From assembly GCF_030582395.1 (NCBI RefSeq), contig NZ_CP104381.1:2914001-2978000 (forward strand): DNA of 64,000 nt, in the 5' to 3' direction. Origin of the DNA: Ralstonia pickettii (GTDB taxonomy: Bacteria > Pseudomonadota > Gammaproteobacteria > Burkholderiales > Burkholderiaceae). Under the pieces are notes generated by a model. That model worked only from the letters and a program-made list of their open reading frames with translations. It had not been told where the DNA came from and made no database searches. Of this stretch, positions 29,498 to 40,534 are shown in pieces. Each line of letters opens with the position of its first letter. The first letter of the stretch is position 1. Made by a program: the position numbers and the translations under genes.

Positions 29498-29614
29498 TTA
29501 GCCTTGGCGCTGCTTATGACGCGGGTCCGACGAGCAGATCACACGCACCACGCCCTTGCGCTTGATGATTTTGCAGTTGCGGCAAATGCGCTTAACAGAA
29601 GCCAGCACTTTCAT
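29498..29614 (-). CDS. rpmJ: 50S ribosomal protein L36
   Basis: A 38-residue protein too short for ordinary gene calling. Translation from ATG at 29614 gives [14 protein letters not shown] and continues to HKQRQG. It is the zinc-binding (C+) form, with Cys11, Cys14, Cys27 and His33 as ligands. Sits between infA and rpsM in the usual secY-infA-rpmJ-rpsM order. Confidence 0.97.
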   Translation of the reverse strand: MKVLASVKRICRNCKIIKRKGVVRVICSSDPRHKQRQG

Positions 29615-29644
29615 GATTTTCCTCTTCCTTCAATTCCAGTCCGC

Positions 29645-29863
29645 TCACTTCGCCCGGAATACGATGCGCGCGCGGGACAGATCATACGGGGTCAATTCGA
29701 CCGTCACCTTGTCCCCGGGCAAGATGCGGATGTAATGCATGCGCATCTTGCCGGAAATATGGCCTAACACTACGTGGCCGTTCTCTAGCTTGACGCGAAA
29801 CGTTGCGTTGGGGAGGTTTTCCAGCACCTCGCCCTGCATCTGGATCACGTCATCTTTAGCCAT
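29645..29863 (-). CDS. infA: Translation initiation factor IF-1
   Basis: A 72-residue OB-fold protein that occupies the ribosomal A site during initiation. It reads [19 protein letters not shown] and [20 protein letters not shown] (split), ending in [10 protein letters not shown], matching the family over its full length. Located between secY and rpmJ, as in many betaproteobacteria. Confidence 0.98.
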   Translation of the reverse strand: MAKDDVIQMQGEVLENLPNATFRVKLENGHVVLGHISGKMRMHYIRILPGDKVTVELTPYDLSRARIVFRAK

Positions 29864-29889
29864 GTCCCTTCAGGTTCGTGCGATCGCTC

Positions 29890-31236
29890 TTAGCGGAGCG
29901 TCAGGTTTCCCTTGAAATTCGCCTTCTTCATCAAAGACTCGTACTGCTGAGACATCACGTAGGACTGCACTTGTGCCATGAAGTCCATCGTGACAACCAC
30001 GATGATCAACAGGGATGTCCCACCGAAGTAGAACGGCACATTCCAGCGCAGCACCAAGAACTCCGGCAACAGACACACCAGCGTGATGTAGATCGCACCC
30101 GCCAGGGTCAACCGCACCAGAATCTTGTCGATATACCGCGTGGTTTGCTCGCCGGGACGGATGCCCGGAATGAACGCCCCACTTTTCTTCAGGTTATCCG
30201 CCACTTCCCGGCTGTTATAGACCAGCGCGGTGTAGAAGAAACAGAAGAAGATGATCGCCGCTGCATACAGCAGGATGTACACCGGCTGACCCGGCGACAG
30301 CGTCGCTGCCAGGTCCTTGACGACCCGTGCGACCGGATTCGTCGAGTTACCGGCTGTAAACCAGCCCGCGATCGTGGCCGGGAACAGAATGATCGACGAT
30401 GCAAAGATCGGCGGAATCACCCCAGCCATGTTCAACTTCAGCGGCAAATGCGACGACTGCCCGCCATAAATCTTGTTACCAACCTGCCGCTTTGCGTAAT
30501 TGACGAGGATCTTGCGCTGACCGCGTTCAATGAACACAACCAAGAACGTCACCGCACCGATAATCGCCACCACCAGGATCGCCGAGAAAATCCCCATCGA
30601 TCCGGTACGCACCAGCTCGAACAACCCGCCGATCGCGTTGGGCAGTCCCGCAGCAATCCCGCCGAAAATGATGATCGAGATCCCGTTGCCCAGACCGCGC
30701 TCGGTGATCTGCTCACCCAGCCACATCAGGAACATGGTGCCCGTCACCAGCGTAATCACGGCGGTGGCCCGGAACATCAGACCCGGATCCAAAACCAGAC
30801 CCGGCTGTGCTTCGAGTGCCACTGCAATCCCCAGCGCCTGGAACGTTGCCAGGACGACCGTACCGTAGCGCGTGTACTGCGTAATCTTGCGCTGGCCGGC
30901 TTGGCCTTCCTTCTTCAACGATTCCAGCTGCGGCAACACGATCGTCAGCAGTTGCATGATGATCGACGCCGAGATGTACGGCATGATCCCCAGCGCAAAC
31001 ACCGTGAAACGCGACAGCGCGCCGCCGGAGAACAGGTTGAACATCCCGAGGATGCCACCCGACTGCCGTTGGAAAAGCTGCGCCAGTTGATCCGGATCGA
31101 TACCCGGCACAGGAATGTGCGCACCGATCCGGTACACCAGCAGTGCCAGAACCAGGAACACTAGCCGACGGCGAAGATCGCCGTACTTGGCCGTGTTCTT
31201 GGCCTGGGCCATCACATTAGGTTTCGCCGTGGCCAA
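29890..31236 (-). CDS. secY: Protein translocase subunit SecY
   Basis: The channel subunit of the Sec translocon, with ten membrane helices visible in about 448 residues. Conserved parts include [14 protein letters not shown], the [15 protein letters not shown] loop, and the C-terminal cytosolic loop with [13 protein letters not shown]. Start is uncertain: a TTG at 31236 has GGAG seven bases upstream, while ATG 31212 lacks a Shine-Dalgarno and would give 440 residues. I kept the TTG. Last long gene of the spc operon. Confidence 0.97.
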   Translation of the reverse strand: MATAKPNVMAQAKNTAKYGDLRRRLVFLVLALLVYRIGAHIPVPGIDPDQLAQLFQRQSGGILGMFNLFSGGALSRFTVFALGIMPYISASIIMQLLTIVLPQLESLKKEGQAGQRKITQYTRYGTVVLATFQALGIAVALEAQPGLVLDPGLMFRATAVITLVTGTMFLMWLGEQITERGLGNGISIIIFGGIAAGLPNAIGGLFELVRTGSMGIFSAILVVAIIGAVTFLVVFIERGQRKILVNYAKRQVGNKIYGGQSSHLPLKLNMAGVIPPIFASSIILFPATIAGWFTAGNSTNPVARVVKDLAATLSPGQPVYILLYAAAIIFFCFFYTALVYNSREVADNLKKSGAFIPGIRPGEQTTRYIDKILVRLTLAGAIYITLVCLLPEFLVLRWNVPFYFGGTSLLIIVVVTMDFMAQVQSYVMSQQYESLMKKANFKGNLTLR

Positions 31237-31269
31237 ACGGATGCTCCGTCAGTGTAAAACAGCAGGCTA

Positions 31270-31701
31270 TTAGGCCAGCGAGCCACCAGCCGCTTCGATT
31301 GCAGCTTTCGCCCCAGCCGTCGCGCCGATACCCTTCAGAGTGACCTTCTTGTCGATTTCGCCAGACAGGATCACCTTGGCGCTCTTGACCATCTCGCCAA
31401 CGAGGCCGGCTTGCTTGAGGGACAGCAGATCAATTTCTTCGATCGGCAGGCCCGCCAGGTCGCCCAGACGCACTTCAGCGGTGAATTCCTTGGTCAGCGA
31501 GGTGAAACCACGCTTGGGCAGACGACGATGCAGGGGCATCTGGCCGCCTTCGAAGCCGACCTTATGGAAACCACCTGAACGCGACTTCTGACCCTTGTGA
31601 CCACGACCAGCCGTCTTGCCCAGGCCCGAACCAATACCGCGACCAACGCGGCGCTTGGCGTGCTTGGAGCCGGCTGCCGGCTTCAGGTTATTCAGTTGCA
31701 T
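31270..31701 (-). CDS. rplO: 50S ribosomal protein L15
   Basis: A 143-residue late-assembly protein. The N-terminal extension [41 protein letters not shown] (shown here in concept by [13 protein letters not shown] and [13 protein letters not shown]) and [17 protein letters not shown] are family hallmarks. It lies between rpmD and secY as in other spc operons. Confidence 0.98.
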   Translation of the reverse strand: MQLNNLKPAAGSKHAKRRVGRGIGSGLGKTAGRGHKGQKSRSGGFHKVGFEGGQMPLHRRLPKRGFTSLTKEFTAEVRLGDLAGLPIEEIDLLSLKQAGLVGEMVKSAKVILSGEIDKKVTLKGIGATAGAKAAIEAAGGSLA

Positions 31702-31719
31702 GTTCTTCTCCGTCTTGCC

Positions 31720-31902
31720 TTAGCCGATGACCTTGACCAGGTAGGACACCTTGTTGATCATGCCGCGCACTGCGGGCGTGTCCTGCAATTCGGACACCGA
31801 GTTCATGCGGCGCAGGCCCAGGCCGCGCACCGTGGCGCGGTGGTCTTCGCGCGTACCGATCAGGCTGCGCACGAGTTGGACTTTCACGGTTTTCTGCGAC
31901 AT
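31720..31902 (-). CDS. rpmD: 50S ribosomal protein L30
   Basis: A 60-residue protein from ATG 31902 ([13 protein letters not shown]), with [19 protein letters not shown] and the final [13 protein letters not shown] three codons earlier is not needed. It lies 22 bases after the rpsE stop. Confidence 0.97.
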   Translation of the reverse strand: MSQKTVKVQLVRSLIGTREDHRATVRGLGLRRMNSVSELQDTPAVRGMINKVSYLVKVIG

Positions 31903-31924
31903 ATCGTTCACCTATCCCTTCGGC

Positions 31925-32443
31925 TTAGCCGAGGATCTCTTCGACCGACTTGCCACGCTTGGCGGCAACTTCGGCCGGGGTGCTCATCTTGCGCAGGCCA
32001 TCCAGCGTTGCGCGCACCATGTTGTAAGGATTGGTCGAACCGTGCGACTTGGTCACGATGTTCGTCACGCCCATCACTTCGAAGATAGCGCGCATCGGGC
32101 CGCCGGCGATCACGCCGGTACCGTCCTTCGCGGGCATCATCTGCACCTTCGCGGCGCCATGCTTGCCAACCACTTCGTGCTGCAGCGTACCGTTCTTCAG
32201 CGGGACCTTGACCATCTTGCGACGGGCTTCGTCCATTGCCTTCTGCACGGCCACCGGGACTTCCTTAGCCTTACCCTTGCCCATGCCGATACGGCCGTCG
32301 CCGTCGCCGACCACAGTCAGAGCAGCGAAACCGAGAATCCGGCCGCCCTTGACCACCTTGGTCACACGGTTGACCGCGATCATCTTCTCGCGAAGACCGT
32401 CGTCGCGTTCGTCCCCTTGGACCTTAGGTTGAATTTTTGCCAT
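31925..32443 (-). CDS. rpsE: 30S ribosomal protein S5
   Basis: A 172-residue protein for decoding fidelity and mRNA entry. The double-stranded RNA-binding N-domain has [19 protein letters not shown] and [20 protein letters not shown] (split); the C-domain has [15 protein letters not shown]. The loop around VTKVVKGGR is the site of spectinomycin resistance changes in E. coli; it looks wild type. Confidence 0.99.
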
Positions 32444-32464
32444 GACGATATCCTCTATGCCGGC

Positions 32465-32821
32465 TTAGAACTTCAGGCCAGCTTCGCGTGCCGCGTCGGC
32501 CAGAGCCTTTACGCGACCGTGATAACGGAAACCCGAGCGATCGAACGCCACGGCTTCGATGCCGGCAGCCTTCGCCTTCTCAGCGATACGCTTACCCACC
32601 AGGGTGGCAGCAGCGGTGTTGCCACCGTTGCCGTTCAGTTCCTTGCGGACTTCGGCTTCCGCCGTCGAGGCCGAAGCCAGGACTTTGGTGCCATCTTCCG
32701 AGAAGACCTGCGCATAAATGTGCAGGTTCGTACGGTGCACAGCCAGACGGGCGACGTTCAGTTCCGCAATTTTCAGGCGGGTCTGACGTGCACGGCGCAG
32801 ACGCGAGTCATTTTTGTTCAT
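32465..32821 (-). CDS. rplR: 50S ribosomal protein L18
   Basis: A 118-residue 5S rRNA binder, from ATG 32821 ([15 protein letters not shown]). Conserved C-terminal parts are [32 protein letters not shown] (residues about 83-114) and GLKF at the end. An in-frame GTG three codons upstream is less likely to be the start. Confidence 0.98.
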
Positions 32822-32832
32822 GATGTGCACCC

Positions 32833-33366
32833 TTACTTCTTCTTGGTTTCCTTCAGGATCACACGCTCATCGGCGTAGCGCACACCCTTGCCCTTGTAAG
32901 GCTCCGGCGGACGATAACCACGCACTTCAGCGGCGACCTGACCAACTTTTTGCTTGTCCGAACCCTTGATGATGATTTCGGTTTGCGTCGGCGTTTCCGC
33001 CTTCACGCCTTCCGGCATCTCATGGATCACGTCGTGCGAGAAACCGAGTTGCAGCTTCAGAGCGGTGCCCTGAACCGATGCACGGTAACCCACGCCGACC
33101 AGGTTCAGCTTGCGCTCGAAGCCCGTCGTCACACCCTTGACCATGTTGGCCGTCAGGGCGCGCATCGTACCTTGCAACGCATTGGCTTCACGCGACTCAT
33201 CTGCCGGCGCGAACGTGATCGTGCCGTTGTCGGTGGTGACCTTGACCAACGAGTGAATCGGCTGCGTCAGGGTACCCAGCGGGCCCTTAACGGTCAGCAG
33301 ACCACCTGCGAAATTGACCTCAGCGCCCTTGGGCAGCGCGATGGGAGCCTTACCTACGCGAGACAT
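32833..33366 (-). CDS. rplF: 50S ribosomal protein L6
   Basis: A 177-residue two-domain protein near the sarcin-ricin loop. It begins [17 protein letters not shown] and has the family-typical second half with [20 protein letters not shown] and [20 protein letters not shown]. It sits 12 bases after the rpsH stop. Confidence 0.99.
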
Positions 33367-33378
33367 GGTTCCCCTCCC

Positions 33379-33774
33379 TTAGGCGACGTAGCAAATGACT
33401 TCGCCACCGACACCGGTTGCGCGGGCGCGGCGGTCCGTCATCAGACCCTGCGGGGTCGAGATGATGGCGACACCCAGGCCGTTCATCACTTGCGGAATTT
33501 CATTACGGCCCTTGTACACACGCAGACCAGGCTTCGAGACGCGCTCCAGGCGCTCGATGACCGGGCGGCCAGCGTAGTACTTCAGACCAATCGTCAGCGT
33601 GGACTTACCACCCTGCTCGGTCACGGCGAATTCGTCGATGTAGCCTTCGTCCTTCAGGACTTTGGCGATTGCCACCTTCAGCTTCGACGACGGCATGACC
33701 ACCGACGCTTTTTCCACCGCTTGCGCGTTGCGGATACGCGTCAGCATATCGGCGATCGGATCGCTCATGCTCAT
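33379..33774 (-). CDS. rpsH: 30S ribosomal protein S8
   Basis: A 131-residue 16S binder; in E. coli it represses spc operon translation at rplE. It opens [18 protein letters not shown] and ends [11 protein letters not shown], with [23 protein letters not shown] 33774 has GGAG seven bases upstream, so the first of two close ATGs is used. Confidence 0.99.
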   Translation of the reverse strand: MSMSDPIADMLTRIRNAQAVEKASVVMPSSKLKVAIAKVLKDEGYIDEFAVTEQGGKSTLTIGLKYYAGRPVIERLERVSKPGLRVYKGRNEIPQVMNGLGVAIISTPQGLMTDRRARATGVGGEVICYVA

Positions 33775-33801
33775 ACTGTTTCTCCTGTAGCCTGTGCGTG
33801 A

Positions 33802-34107
33802 TTACCAGCTGGCTTTCGTCAGACCCGGGATCTCGCCCTTGAAGGCGATCTCGCGGAGCTTGTTACGCGCCAGGCCGAACTTACGGAACGTACCGCGGGG
33901 ACGACCGGTGATCGAGCAGCGGTTGCGCTGACGCGTCGGATTTGCGTTGCGCGGCAGCGCTTGCAACTTCAGACGCGCTTCGTAGCGCTCTTCTTCCGAC
34001 TTGCTTTGGTCGGCCACGATGGCTTCGAGAGCGGCGCGCTTCTCAGCGTACTTGGCCACGAGCTTGGCACGCTTCTTCTCGCGTTCGATCAGAGACAATT
34101 TAGCCAC
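33802..34107 (-). CDS. rpsN: 30S ribosomal protein S14, non-zinc type
   Basis: A 101-residue S14 of the long, zinc-free (C-) class, as in E. coli: it has the N-terminal [16 protein letters not shown], and the CxxC pairs of the short class are absent, while [20 protein letters not shown] is intact. Lies nine bases after rplE. Confidence 0.98.
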   Translation of the reverse strand: MAKLSLIEREKKRAKLVAKYAEKRAALEAIVADQSKSEEERYEARLKLQALPRNANPTRQRNRCSITGRPRGTFRKFGLARNKLREIAFKGEIPGLTKASW

Positions 34108-34116
34108 GGTAACCCC

Positions 34117-34659
34117 TTAATTACGGAACGGGAACTTGAACGCATTGAGGAGCGCCTTCGCTTCCTCGTCGTTCTTCGCAGTCGTCGTGATGCTGATGTT
34201 CAGACCACGGAGTGCGTCGATCTTGTCGTACTCGATCTCGGGGAAAATGATCTGCTCTTTCACACCGATGTTGTAGTTGCCGCGACCATCGAACGCCTTA
34301 CCCGACACACCACGGAAGTCGCGCACGCGGGGCAGCGACACGGTGATGAAGCGATCCAGGAATTCGTACATACGTTGGCCACGCAGCGTGACCATCGTAC
34401 CGATCGGGTAACCCTGGCGAATCTTGAAGCCGGCGATAGCCTTGCGGGCTTTCGTCACGATGGGCTTCTGGCCAGCGATCTTGATCAGGTCGCCCGTGGC
34501 GTGCTCGATGACCTTCTTGTCATTGATGGCTTCACCAAGACCCATGTTCAGGGTGATCTTGGTGATACGCGGCACTTCCATCACGGACTTGTAGCCGAAC
34601 TGCTTGATCAGTTCGGGCACAACCTTCTCTTTGTAAAACTCTTGCAGACGTGCAGTCAT
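34117..34659 (-). CDS. rplE: 50S ribosomal protein L5
   Basis: A 180-residue 5S rRNA-binding protein of the central protuberance. It starts at ATG 34659 ([13 protein letters not shown]) and includes [15 protein letters not shown] and [17 protein letters not shown], ending [12 protein letters not shown]. The open frame to 34689 adds ten residues that overlap rplX and is rejected. Confidence 0.98.
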   Translation of the reverse strand: MTARLQEFYKEKVVPELIKQFGYKSVMEVPRITKITLNMGLGEAINDKKVIEHATGDLIKIAGQKPIVTKARKAIAGFKIRQGYPIGTMVTLRGQRMYEFLDRFITVSLPRVRDFRGVSGKAFDGRGNYNIGVKEQIIFPEIEYDKIDALRGLNISITTTAKNDEEAKALLNAFKFPFRN

Positions 34660-34685
34660 GCTCAACTCCTCTCTATTGCCCAGAA

Positions 34686-34994
34686 TCAAGCGCCGACGGC
34701 AGCACCGGTGGTCTTCAGCACGCGCGTCTTCACGCCGCCTTCAACCTTGATGCCGACGCGCGACGGCTTGCCATTGGCATCCACGAGCGCAACGTTCGAA
34801 ATATGGATGGGCATGACCTTGTCGACCACACCACCCGTGGTACCCAGCATCGGGTTCGGACGCACGTGCTTCTTTGCAACGTTCACGCCTTCAACCGTCA
34901 CATGCTCGGCGAGCACGGCCAGCACAGTACCTTGCTTGCCCTTGTCTTTACCGGTACGGACGATGACGCGATCGCCCTTGCGAATCTTGTTCAT
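34686..34994 (-). CDS. rplX: 50S ribosomal protein L24
   Basis: A 102-residue KOW-domain protein that starts 23S folding. [24 protein letters not shown] (first 24 residues) and the segment [20 protein letters not shown] define the family. Eleven bases separate it from rplN. Confidence 0.98.
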   Translation of the reverse strand: MNKIRKGDRVIVRTGKDKGKQGTVLAVLAEHVTVEGVNVAKKHVRPNPMLGTTGGVVDKVMPIHISNVALVDANGKPSRVGIKVEGGVKTRVLKTTGAAVGA

Positions 34995-35005
34995 GCGGCC
35001 TCCGT

Positions 35006-35374
35006 TTACAGCACTTCCGGCGCGAGCGACACGATCTTCATGAAGCGCTCGGTACGGAGTTCGCGAGTGACCGGCCCGAAGATACGGGTGCCGATCGGCT
35101 CAAGCTTGGTGTTCAGCAGCACGGCGGCATTGCCGTCGAACTTGATGAGCGAGCCGTCAGGACGGCGCACGCCCTTGGCGGTACGTACCACCACGGCATT
35201 GTAGATATCGCCCTTCTTCACGCGACCACGCGGGGCAGCATCCTTGACGCTGACCTTGATGATGTCGCCGACGCTGGCGTAGCGGCGCTTCGAACCGCCC
35301 AGCACCTTGATGCACATGACTTCACGCGCACCCGTGTTATCGGCCACTTCGAGCCGGCTTTCTGTCTGAATCAT
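35006..35374 (-). CDS. rplN: 50S ribosomal protein L14
   Basis: A 122-residue protein at the subunit interface and first gene of the spc operon. [36 protein letters not shown] and the C-terminal [23 protein letters not shown] (split) are clear. ATG 35374 fits the family; the longer frame to 35461 is spacer. A sigma70-like promoter lies about 210 bases upstream. Confidence 0.99.
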   Translation of the reverse strand: MIQTESRLEVADNTGAREVMCIKVLGGSKRRYASVGDIIKVSVKDAAPRGRVKKGDIYNAVVVRTAKGVRRPDGSLIKFDGNAAVLLNTKLEPIGTRIFGPVTRELRTERFMKIVSLAPEVL

Positions 35375-35641
35375 GGTGTTCTCGTCCCAACTTAATTCGC
35401 CAAACGCACAATGCGCAGAGGCGATCAGTCTTGGTCCCGCCGGCTGCTGGCATTGCGCCAACTGCGATTGGGTTGATCAACTTGAAGTCGGTAGCTGCCC
35501 GACGGCGATTGCCGCCTGGCCCATTCGCTTTTTCCCTCACCCGAGCTACCAGCAGATTTGCCAGCCACCCTCTGAAAGGGAAAGACCGAGACTATATCAC
35601 ATAATCTCGGCCTTGCAACAGCAAACTACTCCGCTGTTGTT
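35375..35641 (-). promoter_or_regulatory. S10/spc operon boundary: promoter candidate for rplN inside two hairpins
   Basis: On the minus strand, TTGCAA (35618-35613), a 16-base spacer and TATAGT (35596-35591) form a good sigma70 promoter for rplN. The same bases form a stem between GGCCGAGA and TCTCGGTC that is followed by TTT. Before it, CAACAGC and GCTGTTG (35641-35616) form a further perfect stem right after the rpsQ stop. Promoter and rpsQ terminator thus seem to overlap. The remaining leader of about 200 bases shows no gene. Confidence 0.65.
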
Positions 35642-35911
35642 TTAGATCACGCGTGCAGCCTCAAGCAGACGCGACACTACCCACGACTTGGTGCGGGAGA
35701 GCGGACGCGATTCCGTGATTTCAACCTTGTCGCCTTCGTTGTACTGATTGGCTTCGTCGTGCGCGTGATACTTCTTCGAGCGCACCACGTACTTGCCGTA
35801 CAGCGGATGCTTGACGCGGTTTTCGATCAGGACCGTGACGGTCTTGTCCATCTTGTTGCTGACAACGCGACCGACGAGCGTGCGCTTCAGGGACGTTGCG
35901 GCTTCAGTCAT
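35642..35911 (-). CDS. rpsQ: 30S ribosomal protein S17
   Basis: An 89-residue OB-fold 16S binder. After [18 protein letters not shown] come [20 protein letters not shown] and [20 protein letters not shown], as in the family. Its ATG overlaps the rpmC stop by four bases. Last gene of the S10 operon before the 267-base boundary region. Confidence 0.98.
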   Translation of the reverse strand: MTEAATSLKRTLVGRVVSNKMDKTVTVLIENRVKHPLYGKYVVRSKKYHAHDEANQYNEGDKVEITESRPLSRTKSWVVSRLLEAARVI

Positions 35912-36102
35912 TTCTGGTTCCCCTTCTGGCCCAGCACGGTGCGGACACGCGCGATGTCACGACGCACCTTCTTCAGCTGGCTGGTGTTCTGCAGCTGTTG
36001 CGTCGCTTTTTGCATGCGCAGGCCAAATTGGGCCTTCAGCAGCTCGGAGAGCTCCTGGTTCAGCCCGGCGACATCTTTGTCGCGCAGATCGGATGCTTTC
36101 AT
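35908..36102 (-). CDS. rpmC: 50S ribosomal protein L29
   Basis: A 64-residue helical protein at the tunnel exit that contacts trigger factor and [23 protein letters not shown] and [16 protein letters not shown] [15 protein letters not shown] identify it. Stop and rpsQ start overlap (ATGA). Confidence 0.97.
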   Translation of the reverse strand: MKASDLRDKDVAGLNQELSELLKAQFGLRMQKATQQLQNTSQLKKVRRDIARVRTVLGQKGNQK

Positions 36103-36114
36103 GGTGTGTGCTCC

Positions 36115-36531
36115 TTACGTTCCGACCTGACGCACCACGAAGCTGGTCGCGATCGGCAGCTTGGCAGCGGCCAGGCGGAATGCCTCGCGTGCCAGTTCTT
36201 CGCCAACGCCGTCCATTTCGTACAGCATCTTGCCCGGCTGAATTTCAGCCACGTAGTATTCCGGGTTGCCCTTACCGTTACCCATACGGACTTCGGCAGG
36301 CTTCTTCGAGATCGGCTTGTCCGGGAAAATCCGGATCCAAATGCGGCCGCCACGCTTGATGTGACGGGTCATCGCACGACGGGCCGACTCAATCTGACGC
36401 GCGGTCAGACGGCCGCGGCCCATCGCCTTCAGACCGAACTCGCCGAACGAGACTGCGTTGCCGCGCGTCGCGATACCGGTGTTACGGCCCTTCTGCTCCT
36501 TGCGGTACTTCCTGCGCTTAGGTTGCAGCAT
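36115..36531 (-). CDS. rplP: 50S ribosomal protein L16
   Basis: A 138-residue protein at the A-site side of the large subunit. [37 protein letters not shown] and [20 protein letters not shown] match the family; the arginine hydroxylated in E. coli lies in the MGNGKGNPE loop region. Two bases separate it from rpsC. Confidence 0.99.
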   Translation of the reverse strand: MLQPKRRKYRKEQKGRNTGIATRGNAVSFGEFGLKAMGRGRLTARQIESARRAMTRHIKRGGRIWIRIFPDKPISKKPAEVRMGNGKGNPEYYVAEIQPGKMLYEMDGVGEELAREAFRLAAAKLPIATSFVVRQVGT

Positions 36532-36533
36532 GT

Positions 36534-37328
36534 TTATTCTCCAGTCTTGGCGTCGGCGCCACGACGGGCACCTGCACCAGCACCAGCACCGCGGCGCTGA
36601 CCGGCCGGGCGACCTTCGCCCTCACGGCGACGACCTTCCGGGCGACCCGGACGCTTGCGGCGCTCTTCTTGCGGCTCTTCCACGACGGGTGCGTCGTTGC
36701 GACCGAGGTGGTCACCCTTGTACACCCACACCTTGACACCGATGATGCCGTAGGTGGTTTCCGCTTCGGAGAAGCCGTAGTCGATATCTGCGCGCAGCGT
36801 GTGCAGGGGCACACGGCCTTCGCGGTACCACTCGGTACGGGCAATTTCGATGCCGTTCAGACGGCCCGAGCTCATGATCTTGATGCCTTGGGCACCCAGA
36901 CGCATCGCGTTCTGCATCGCGCGCTTCATTGCGCGACGGAACATGATGCGGCGCTCGAGCTGCTGCGTGATCGAATCGGCGATCAGCTGTGCATCGACTT
37001 CCGGCTTGCGGATTTCTTCGATGTTCACGTGCACGGGCACGCCCATGCGGCGCTGCAGTTCAGCCTTCAGCAGTTCGATGTCCTCGCCCTTCTTGCCGAT
37101 CACCACGCCCGGACGCGAGCTGTAAATGGTGATACGAGCATTCTTGGCCGGACGCTCGATGACCACGCGGCCCACCGACGCGTTCTTCAGCTTCTTCTTC
37201 AGAAACTCACGAACCTCGATGTCTTCCTTGAGCATGCCGGCAAACTGGGTGTTGCTCGCGTACCAACGCGATGCCCAGTTACGGCTGACAGCCAGACGGA
37301 AGCCAGTCGGATGAATCTTCTGTCCCAT
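36534..37328 (-). CDS. rpsC: 30S ribosomal protein S3 with long basic tail
   Basis: A 264-residue mRNA-entry protein with helicase activity. It has [18 protein letters not shown], the KH domain with [15 protein letters not shown] and the C-terminal domain with [20 protein letters not shown]. Beyond about residue 215 it carries a low-complexity tail rich in Arg, Gly, Glu and Ala ([20 protein letters not shown]), around 30 residues longer than in E. coli; such tails are known from related bacteria. Confidence 0.98.
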   Translation of the reverse strand: MGQKIHPTGFRLAVSRNWASRWYASNTQFAGMLKEDIEVREFLKKKLKNASVGRVVIERPAKNARITIYSSRPGVVIGKKGEDIELLKAELQRRMGVPVHVNIEEIRKPEVDAQLIADSITQQLERRIMFRRAMKRAMQNAMRLGAQGIKIMSSGRLNGIEIARTEWYREGRVPLHTLRADIDYGFSEAETTYGIIGVKVWVYKGDHLGRNDAPVVEEPQEERRKRPGRPEGRRREGEGRPAGQRRGAGAGAGARRGADAKTGE

Positions 37329-37337
37329 CGTGACCCC

Positions 37338-37667
37338 TTAGTTGCCCAGCGTCACAGTGATGTGACAGGTTTGTTTCTCGATGCGGTTGCCACGGCCCTT
37401 CGCACGCGCCGTGAAGCGCTTGAGCGACGTGGCCTTGTCGATGTAGATCGACTTGACCTTCAGCTCGTCGATATCGGCGCCTTCATTGTGCTCGGCGTTC
37501 GCGATGGCGGACTCAACCACCTTCTTCACGATGCCAGCCGCCTTCTTCGGGCTGAACGTCAGCACGTTGAGCGCGCGCTCGATCGACAGGCCGCGAATCT
37601 GGTCAGCGACCAGGCGCGTCTTCTGTGCGGAGATACGGGCGCCGCGATGAATCGCTTTAACTTCCAT
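37338..37667 (-). CDS. rplV: 50S ribosomal protein L22
   Basis: A 109-residue protein whose long hairpin lines the exit tunnel. It begins [20 protein letters not shown] and includes [20 protein letters not shown] and [20 protein letters not shown]; the tunnel loop [15 protein letters not shown] region appears wild type. Nine bases before rpsC. Confidence 0.99.
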   Translation of the reverse strand: MEVKAIHRGARISAQKTRLVADQIRGLSIERALNVLTFSPKKAAGIVKKVVESAIANAEHNEGADIDELKVKSIYIDKATSLKRFTARAKGRGNRIEKQTCHITVTLGN

Positions 37668-37676
37668 GATTGCCCC

Positions 37677-37952
37677 TTATCGCTTCGCTTTCTTGTCGGC
37701 AGCGTGGCCCTTGAACGTACGCGTGAGCGCAAATTCGCCGAGCTTGTGGCCAACCATGTTTTCCGTGACATACACGGGCACGTGCTGACGGCCGTTGTGA
37801 ACGGCGATCGTCAGGCCGATGAAGTCCGGCAGAATGGTCGAACGACGCGACCAAGTCTTGATGGGCTTCTTGTCCTTCGTTTGCACTGCCGCCTCAACCT
37901 TCTTCAGCAGGTGGGCGTCAATGAAAGGACCCTTTTTTACGGAACGAGTCAT
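37677..37952 (-). CDS. rpsS: 30S ribosomal protein S19
   Basis: A 91-residue head protein. [38 protein letters not shown] and [20 protein letters not shown] are diagnostic. It lies nine bases before rplV. Confidence 0.99.
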   Translation of the reverse strand: MTRSVKKGPFIDAHLLKKVEAAVQTKDKKPIKTWSRRSTILPDFIGLTIAVHNGRQHVPVYVTENMVGHKLGEFALTRTFKGHAADKKAKR

Positions 37953-37973
37953 ATCTAAGCTCCTACCTACCGA

Positions 37974-38804
37974 TTAACGCTTGTGACGGCGCTGAACGAT
38001 CATGCTGTCAGTGCGCTTGTTACGACGGGTGCGGTAGCCCTTGGTCGGCGTACCCCACGGGGACACCGGATCACGGCCAGCAGCAGTCTTCCCTTCACCA
38101 CCACCATGCGGGTGATCGACCGGGTTCATCACCACACCGCGAACGGTCGGGCGAATGCCGCGCCAACGGGTTGCACCGGCCTTGCCGATCTGGCGCAGGC
38201 TGTGCTCTTCGTTGCCGACTTCACCAATGGTCGCGCGGCACTCAATGTGCACGCGGCGCACTTCACCCGAGCGCAGACGCACTTGAGCGTAGATGCCTTC
38301 GCGAGCCAGCAGCACGGCGGACGTACCGGCCGAACGGGCAACTTGAGCGCCCTTGCCCGGCAGGATTTCCACGCAGTGGATCGTCGTACCGACCGGGATG
38401 TTGCGGATCGGCAGGTTGTTACCGGCCTTGATCGGCGCTTCCGAGCCGTTGGCGATGGCTTGGCCAACCACAGCGCCCTTCGGGGCGATGATGTAGCGGC
38501 GTTCGCCGTCAGCGAACAGCACGAGCGCGATGTTGGCGCTACGGTTCGGGTCGTATTCCAGGCGTTCGATCTTGGCCGGGATACCGTCCTTGTCGTTACG
38601 CTTGAAATCGACGATGCGATAGTGATGCTTGTGACCACCGCCCTTATGACGGGTGGTGATGTGGCCGTTGTTGTTACGACCCGACTTCTGGATTTGCTTT
38701 TCCAGCAGCGGAGCGTGCGGCGCGCCCTTGTGAAGGTCGGGGTTAACGACCTTCACCATCGAGCGGCGGCCCGGCGATGTCGGCTTGGTTTTGACGAGTG
38801 CCAT
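37974..38804 (-). CDS. rplB: 50S ribosomal protein L2
   Basis: A 276-residue protein needed for subunit association and peptidyl transfer. [28 protein letters not shown] [19 protein letters not shown] and the family signature [19 protein letters not shown] with the conserved functional histidine are present. It lies 21 bases upstream of rpsS. Confidence 0.99.
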   Translation of the reverse strand: MALVKTKPTSPGRRSMVKVVNPDLHKGAPHAPLLEKQIQKSGRNNNGHITTRHKGGGHKHHYRIVDFKRNDKDGIPAKIERLEYDPNRSANIALVLFADGERRYIIAPKGAVVGQAIANGSEAPIKAGNNLPIRNIPVGTTIHCVEILPGKGAQVARSAGTSAVLLAREGIYAQVRLRSGEVRRVHIECRATIGEVGNEEHSLRQIGKAGATRWRGIRPTVRGVVMNPVDHPHGGGEGKTAAGRDPVSPWGTPTKGYRTRRNKRTDSMIVQRRHKR

Positions 38805-38806
38805 GA

Positions 38807-39121
38807 TTACTTGGCCTCCGCTTCAAAATTGATTTCCTGGCCCGGCTTCAGCGACACATAGGCCTTCTTCACGTGGTCACGACGACCCATGAAGCGGCCG
38901 AAGCGCTTTTGCTTGCCCTTCTGGTTCAGGATCTGGACGGACTCGACTTCGACCTTGAACAGCAGCTCGACAGCAGCCTTCACTTCGCCCTTGTTGGCGT
39001 CGCGAGCCACTTCGAACACGACCTGTTCGTTCTTCTCGGCCACCAGGGTTGCCTTTTCAGACACCACAGGCGCCAGCAGCACCTGCATCAGGCGATGGTC
39101 GTTCTTGGCAACTTGCGTCAT
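38807..39121 (-). CDS. rplW: 50S ribosomal protein L23
   Basis: A 104-residue tunnel-exit protein and docking site for trigger factor and [41 protein letters not shown] and [18 protein letters not shown] are family segments. The start overlaps the rplD stop by four bases. Confidence 0.98.
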   Translation of the reverse strand: MTQVAKNDHRLMQVLLAPVVSEKATLVAEKNEQVVFEVARDANKGEVKAAVELLFKVEVESVQILNQKGKQKRFGRFMGRRDHVKKAYVSLKPGQEINFEAEAK

Positions 39122-39738
39122 TTCAGCAACTCCTCGATCTGCGCGACGGCTGCCTTGGTCACGAGCACCTTCTTGTAGTGCACGAGCGACAGCGGGTCGG
39201 CGTGACGCGGCTCAACCACGAGCACGTGCGCCAGGTTGCGCGATGCCAGGAAGAGGTTTTCGTCCAGGTTATCGGTAATCACGAGCACCGAATCCAGGCC
39301 CATGGCGCGGAACTTGTCGGCCAGCAGCTTGGTTTTGGGCGCGTCGACGGACAGGCTGTCAACGACGTTGATGCGACCTTCACGGGCGAGCTGCGAATAG
39401 ATCGAGCGCATGCCGGCGCGGTACATCTTCTTGTTGACCTTCTGCGAGAAGTTTTCTTCCGGGCTGTTCGGGAAGATACGACCACCCCCGCGCCACAGCG
39501 GGGAGGAGCTCATACCTGCACGGGCGCGGCCCGTACCCTTTTGACGCCACGGCTTCTTGGTCGTGTGCTTGACCTCTTCACGGTCCTTCTGCTTACGGTT
39601 ACCGCTGCGAGCGTTGGCCTGATAAGCGACGACGACTTGGTGAACGAGGGCTTCGTTGTAGTCACGGCCGAACACTTCCGGCGAGGCAGCAACGCCGGCG
39701 CCGAGTTGACCGTTGTCCTGGAGCAGCTTCAGTTCCAT
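39118..39738 (-). CDS. rplD: 50S ribosomal protein L4
   Basis: A 206-residue tunnel protein, and in E. coli the autogenous repressor of the S10 operon. The tunnel loop has [20 protein letters not shown] and [15 protein letters not shown]; the C-domain ends [16 protein letters not shown]. It lies 11 bases after rplC and overlaps rplW. Confidence 0.99.
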   Translation of the reverse strand: MELKLLQDNGQLGAGVAASPEVFGRDYNEALVHQVVVAYQANARSGNRKQKDREEVKHTTKKPWRQKGTGRARAGMSSSPLWRGGGRIFPNSPEENFSQKVNKKMYRAGMRSIYSQLAREGRINVVDSLSVDAPKTKLLADKFRAMGLDSVLVITDNLDENLFLASRNLAHVLVVEPRHADPLSLVHYKKVLVTKAAVAQIEELLK

Positions 39739-39749
39739 GCGTTTGCTCC

Positions 39750-40403
39750 TTATGCCTTCTTGGCGCGGGCCTTCACGGCCGGCGTGACGATGACTTGACC
39801 GCCCTTGGCGCCCGGAATCGCACCCTTGACCAGCAGCAGCTTGCGCTCCGCGTCGATCTTGGCGATTTCCAGATTCTGGACGGTACGGGTGACGTCACCC
39901 ATGTGACCGGTCATGCGCTTACCCGGGAACACGCGGCCCGGATCCTGCGCCATACCGATCGAGCCCGGCACGTTGTGCGAGCGCGAGTTACCGTGCGAGG
40001 CGCGGCCCGACGAGAAGTTGTAGCGCTTGATGGTACCGGCGTAGCCCTTACCAATCGTCACACCCTGGACGTCGATCTTCTGACCGACTTCGAACAGGTC
40101 GACGCTGATGTTCGCGCCAGGCTGGAACTCAGCGGCACGAGCGGCATCCACTCGGAATTCTTTGATGACTTCGCCCGCTTCCACGCCGGCTTTGGCGAGA
40201 TGACCCGCCAGCGGCTTGGTGACGCGGCTGGCGCGTCGGGTGCCGAAGGTGACTTGAACCGCGGTATAACCGTCGGTCTCGTCCGTCTTGATTTGCGTCA
40301 CGCGGTTGTCGCCGACCTCGAGCACGGTGACGGGAATCGAATCGCCGTCGTCCGTGAAAATACGGGTCATGCCAACCTTGCGACCTACAAGGCCAAGGCT
40401 CAT
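39750..40403 (-). CDS. rplC: 50S ribosomal protein L3
   Basis: A 217-residue early assembly protein. It starts at ATG 40403 ([16 protein letters not shown]), six bases after GGAG; four extra in-frame residues upstream are not used. [20 protein letters not shown] and [14 protein letters not shown] include the Gln/Ala region modified in some species. It is the first gene after a promoter at 40535-40563, so in this genome the S10 operon seems to start at rplC. Confidence 0.98.
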   Translation of the reverse strand: MSLGLVGRKVGMTRIFTDDGDSIPVTVLEVGDNRVTQIKTDETDGYTAVQVTFGTRRASRVTKPLAGHLAKAGVEAGEVIKEFRVDAARAAEFQPGANISVDLFEVGQKIDVQGVTIGKGYAGTIKRYNFSSGRASHGNSRSHNVPGSIGMAQDPGRVFPGKRMTGHMGDVTRTVQNLEIAKIDAERKLLLVKGAIPGAKGGQVIVTPAVKARAKKA

Positions 40404-40534
40404 GGTTTGCTCCATTCCCAGCTGCGATTGGCCGGGGCTGATTGATACTACGAATCTTGAACTGGACTGCGCCTAAAGAGACAGCGCGAGGCCAAATGGC
40501 CAGCCCACTCCCCTGAGTAAAGGGGTAGCCCTAC

